A stretch of 6,908 nt of DNA from Candidatus Poribacteria bacterium (GTDB taxonomy: Bacteria > Poribacteria > WGA-4E > WGA-3G): NCBI GenBank assembly GCA_028818995.1, contig JAPPMR010000259.1:598-7505 (forward strand), read 5' to 3'. This document shows positions 4,953 to 6,908 of this stretch, piece by piece. Each line of letters starts with the position of its first letter. The first letter of the stretch is position 1. A program made the translations under genes and the position numbers. The notes beneath the pieces are model-generated. The model was not told the origin of the DNA. It searched no databases and saw only the letters and a list, made by a program, of their open reading frames with translations.

Positions 4953-6359
4953 CTAAATATCACCCTTTTCCAAAACAGCCTCCAACCAATCAATAGCAGC
5001 CTGTTCGTCCTGCTCAATAGCAATCTCAACGGCACGTTTGGCATGTTCTAAAAGGTCTTTAGCACGCTTGCGTAAGTCAAACGATTCAAGCACTTTCTCT
5101 TGAATTTCAGTCTGTTTCTCTTGCGGTAAAATAGGAATAACGGTACCTGCAACTTGGTCTGGTCGCCAATGGAGAATTACGGAGCCGCCCACATCACGAT
5201 TAACCTGTTCTTGAGTCAGAATAGAATTAAGCACCAGCGTCAAGTATTCGCTATTGATTCTATCCGTTTTGCTTTTCAAGCGGAGTATGCCGCCAGCAGG
5301 GATCATCTTATCGGGTGCTTCGCGCAAATAATGGGCTATGCCAGGGGTTGCGTCCTTGCTGAGTAGGATTTCTCCCTGTTTCGGTTGGTGTTCCGCAATC
5401 TCTGCGTATAATTCCTCAGAAATGTATTTCTCTTCCGTGATTTCAAACGGACTCAGATTACTCACCCGAACAAAAGGGATTCCATCTTCAAGATATGCTT
5501 TGCTCCCAACCTCAACGCATTTTTTCAGTGTAACCAAATTTTCCAATATATCCCAGTCTCCCGCATAATTTTTGATAGCGTCAACAATCTCATCATATTT
5601 CGGTTGGAAGTAATCAGCATCAATGCGTCCAGCATTTTCCATGTCTGAAAAGTTTTTGACAAAGGTTAACTGCTGCTTCGGTTGCCAGTCTGCAAGCCCG
5701 AGTTCGGAGAGGAGAAGGGTTCGTGCGTCGGCATAGCGCGTTTTTGACAGTTCTGTTAAATCTTTTGATTGAAGATAGGTTTTTTCAATTATGAACGGTA
5801 GGGAATCCCAGACAGGTATTGGAATTTGGTATAAAAAAGGTGGAGCAATTTCAGGTTGAGTACTACCGTATCTGCCTCTCTCTATTAATGCTGTGCCATA
5901 CTTAGAATTGAAAAAAATAGCGAGAAAAAAGGGGTTTAGATCTCCACTTTTGACGATAAAAGTGTGAGACGATGAGATAGCATCTCTATTTTCAAGATAG
6001 ATAGCACACTGACCGGCATTTGCTCCTGTCCTTGTTATCAAAATGTCTTTGTTATGTATCGTGTTTTCATTTAGTCGTTCTGCGTCTTCTTCTGAAATAT
6101 AGACAGGATTTGATGTCAGATCAATGGATAGCGGACGGACGTTTTGTGCTCTTAAAAATAGAATGCCATCATCTACATAATTTCGTTTTATCTCTTTGGG
6201 ATGCCTTATCTTGACCTGAAAGTTAATTAGTTTATGTGAACTGATTTCTTCAAGTTGATGTTGGATTTTCAGATAATCGGGATGGAAAAACTCGGCATCA
6301 AGCCTTAGGGAATGGGAAGCATCTATTATGGATTGGAAATTTACGATTGAATACGGCAC
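4953..6359 (-). CDS. Type I restriction-modification specificity subunit (HsdS)
   Basis: HsdS sets the DNA sequence recognised by a type I methyltransferase/restriction complex, each half reading one part of a split site. The 468 residues show the expected internal duplication. Both halves open alike, RLDAEFFHPDY (19-29) and RIDADYFQPKY (245-255), and continue with GILFLRAQNV (65-74) versus GIPFVRVSNL (293-302). DILITRTGANAG (105-116) parallels EILLSKDATPG (330-340), and GSTQPEIAPPFLYQIPIPV (165-183) parallels the VILHWRPDQVAGTVIPIL segment (394-411). Helical spacers lie at about 185-235 and 413-460. The start is GTG; its G is the last base of the HEPN stop codon (TAGTG), and GGAGG sits seven bases upstream, so translation is coupled. 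No HsdM or HsdR is in the window; HsdM may lie beyond the right edge. The last 24 codons recur as a remnant at 2977-2900. Confidence 0.9.
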   Translation of the reverse strand: MPYSIVNFQSIIDASHSLRLDAEFFHPDYLKIQHQLEEISSHKLINFQVKIRHPKEIKRNYVDDGILFLRAQNVRPLSIDLTSNPVYISEEDAERLNENTIHNKDILITRTGANAGQCAIYLENRDAISSSHTFIVKSGDLNPFFLAIFFNSKYGTALIERGRYGSTQPEIAPPFLYQIPIPVWDSLPFIIEKTYLQSKDLTELSKTRYADARTLLLSELGLADWQPKQQLTFVKNFSDMENAGRIDADYFQPKYDEIVDAIKNYAGDWDILENLVTLKKCVEVGSKAYLEDGIPFVRVSNLSPFEITEEKYISEELYAEIAEHQPKQGEILLSKDATPGIAHYLREAPDKMIPAGGILRLKSKTDRINSEYLTLVLNSILTQEQVNRDVGGSVILHWRPDQVAGTVIPILPQEKQTEIQEKVLESFDLRKRAKDLLEHAKRAVEIAIEQDEQAAIDWLEAVLEKGDI

Positions 6360-6908
6360 TAAATATCCTCCATCACCATTGAAAGCGTTATGTAGAGTTG
6401 ACGTACAACTCTTATGTGTGCAATATCCTCAATATTTTTATCCAAATCTCCATGAATAAGAGTATTGCGAATTTGATAAACTATTTCCATATAAGCTCTA
6501 AATAAACGTTCGGGATCGTTTTCAACAGATAAGTTATCATTTAATTCTATGTAATTATAAGATGGTGTTTCATCGTCAATTTCTTCTAATAATATAGACT
6601 CAAACTGTGGATCTCCATTGTTCCAGTCAATAATGCAACAGTCAAAATCAATTGTTTTATTTGGCCATCTATTTTCATTATAAAGGATACGAGCACCTAC
6701 CAAAGCATCGTGTAATTCCCCAAATTCGGCTCTAAAACGTCCTCCATCGACATTCTTCGCAAGAATTAATCTACTAAATGCACCCAGTAGATCACCACCA
6801 CTGCGTTTTAGCATATCTAATCTATTTCGATCAGAATATACTTTTTCATTCTCTTCATTCTCTTCATTCTCTTCATTCTCTTCATTCTCTTCATTCTCTT
6901 CATTCTCT
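6359..6908 (-). CDS. HEPN-domain protein, 5' end outside the window
   Basis: The visible part ends in an all-helical-looking segment with the HEPN motif YQIRNTLIHGD. Numbered from the internal ATG at 6814, Arg116-Asn117 and His121 give the R-N-x3-H form typical of RNA-cutting HEPN domains. HEPN proteins act as RNases or toxins in many immunity systems; RNase activity here is inferred. ATG 6814 has no ribosome site, and the frame is open upstream to the edge through KVYSDRNRLD and an (Asn-Glu-Glu)n stretch encoded by a 9-bp tandem repeat. I therefore treat the gene as 5'-partial. The acidic repeat could be a linker joining this domain to another. The gene overlaps hsdS by one base, so the two products are likely made together. 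If ATG 6814 were the true start it would be a 151-residue protein. Confidence 0.7.
   Translation of the reverse strand, partial: ENEENEENEENEENEENEENEKVYSDRNRLDMLKRSGGDLLGAFSRLILAKNVDGGRFRAEFGELHDALVGARILYNENRWPNKTIDFDCCIIDWNNGDPQFESILLEEIDDETPSYNYIELNDNLSVENDPERLFRAYMEIVYQIRNTLIHGDLDKNIEDIAHIRVVRQLYITLSMVMEDI
6367..6371 (-). promoter_or_regulatory. hsdS Shine-Dalgarno site inside the HEPN gene
   Basis: GGAGG on the minus strand, seven bases before GTG 6359, lies in the last codons of the HEPN gene. It supports the GTG start and coupled translation across the TAGTG overlap. Confidence 0.75.
6847..6908. repeat. 9-bp tandem repeat, about 7 copies, running off the window edge
   Basis: The unit CATTCTCTT repeats perfectly from 6847 to the last base (six full units plus eight bases). 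On the minus strand, in the HEPN frame, it reads AAT-GAA-GAG, i.e. Asn-Glu-Glu. The unit is a multiple of three, so copy-number change would alter protein length without a frameshift. The perfect identity of the copies suggests recent slippage. The true copy number cannot be known from this window. Confidence 0.9.

Overview
The window comes from an unidentified bacterium, probably an uncultured one. It carries four intact or edge-truncated protein genes plus a terminase gene, all on the minus strand. It also has a 765-base gene-free region packed with palindromic repeats. Good sigma70-type promoters and strong Shine-Dalgarno sites show it is bacterial. The dispersed palindromes (a YCCC-loop-GGGAC unit followed by a GTTTATAGAAA tail, and hairpins with a GTTAGGAAAC core) remind me of repeats in uncultured lineages such as Candidatus Poribacteria. 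That is recall, not a demonstrated placement.

Layout in transcription order (right to left). A HEPN-domain protein (6908-6359) is cut by the window edge, and its reading frame runs through a 9-bp tandem repeat coding Asn-Glu-Glu units. It overlaps by one base the gene of a type I restriction-modification specificity subunit, HsdS (6359-4953). Next comes a well-formed promoter (4938-4910) and a two-gene unit: an AAA/ABC-type ATPase (4879-3689) overlapping a small TOPRIM-type protein (3689-2985). Just past that unit lies a degenerate copy of the last ~24 codons of hsdS (2977-2900), so the ATPase-TOPRIM cassette sits between two copies of the hsdS 3' end. A stand-alone phage-type large terminase gene (2658-766) follows, with a long charged N-terminal extension and what looks like a leaderless start.

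The region 1-765 holds G/C homopolymer tracts with a G-quadruplex-capable strand, several hairpins, an outward-facing promoter (244-215), and four copies of one REP-like palindrome. One of these copies is split by a ~127-bp foldback (MITE-like) element that appears to have inserted at a TA in the palindrome loop.

How the genes may work together: HsdS gives sequence specificity to a methyltransferase/nuclease complex whose other subunits would lie outside the window. The HEPN protein is a candidate RNase effector translated with HsdS. The ATPase plus TOPRIM nuclease has the architecture of OLD-type two-gene immune modules (PARIS, or the Rlo genes linked to hsd loci) and has its own promoter. 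I read 2985-6908 as a composite defence island. The system-level function is inference.
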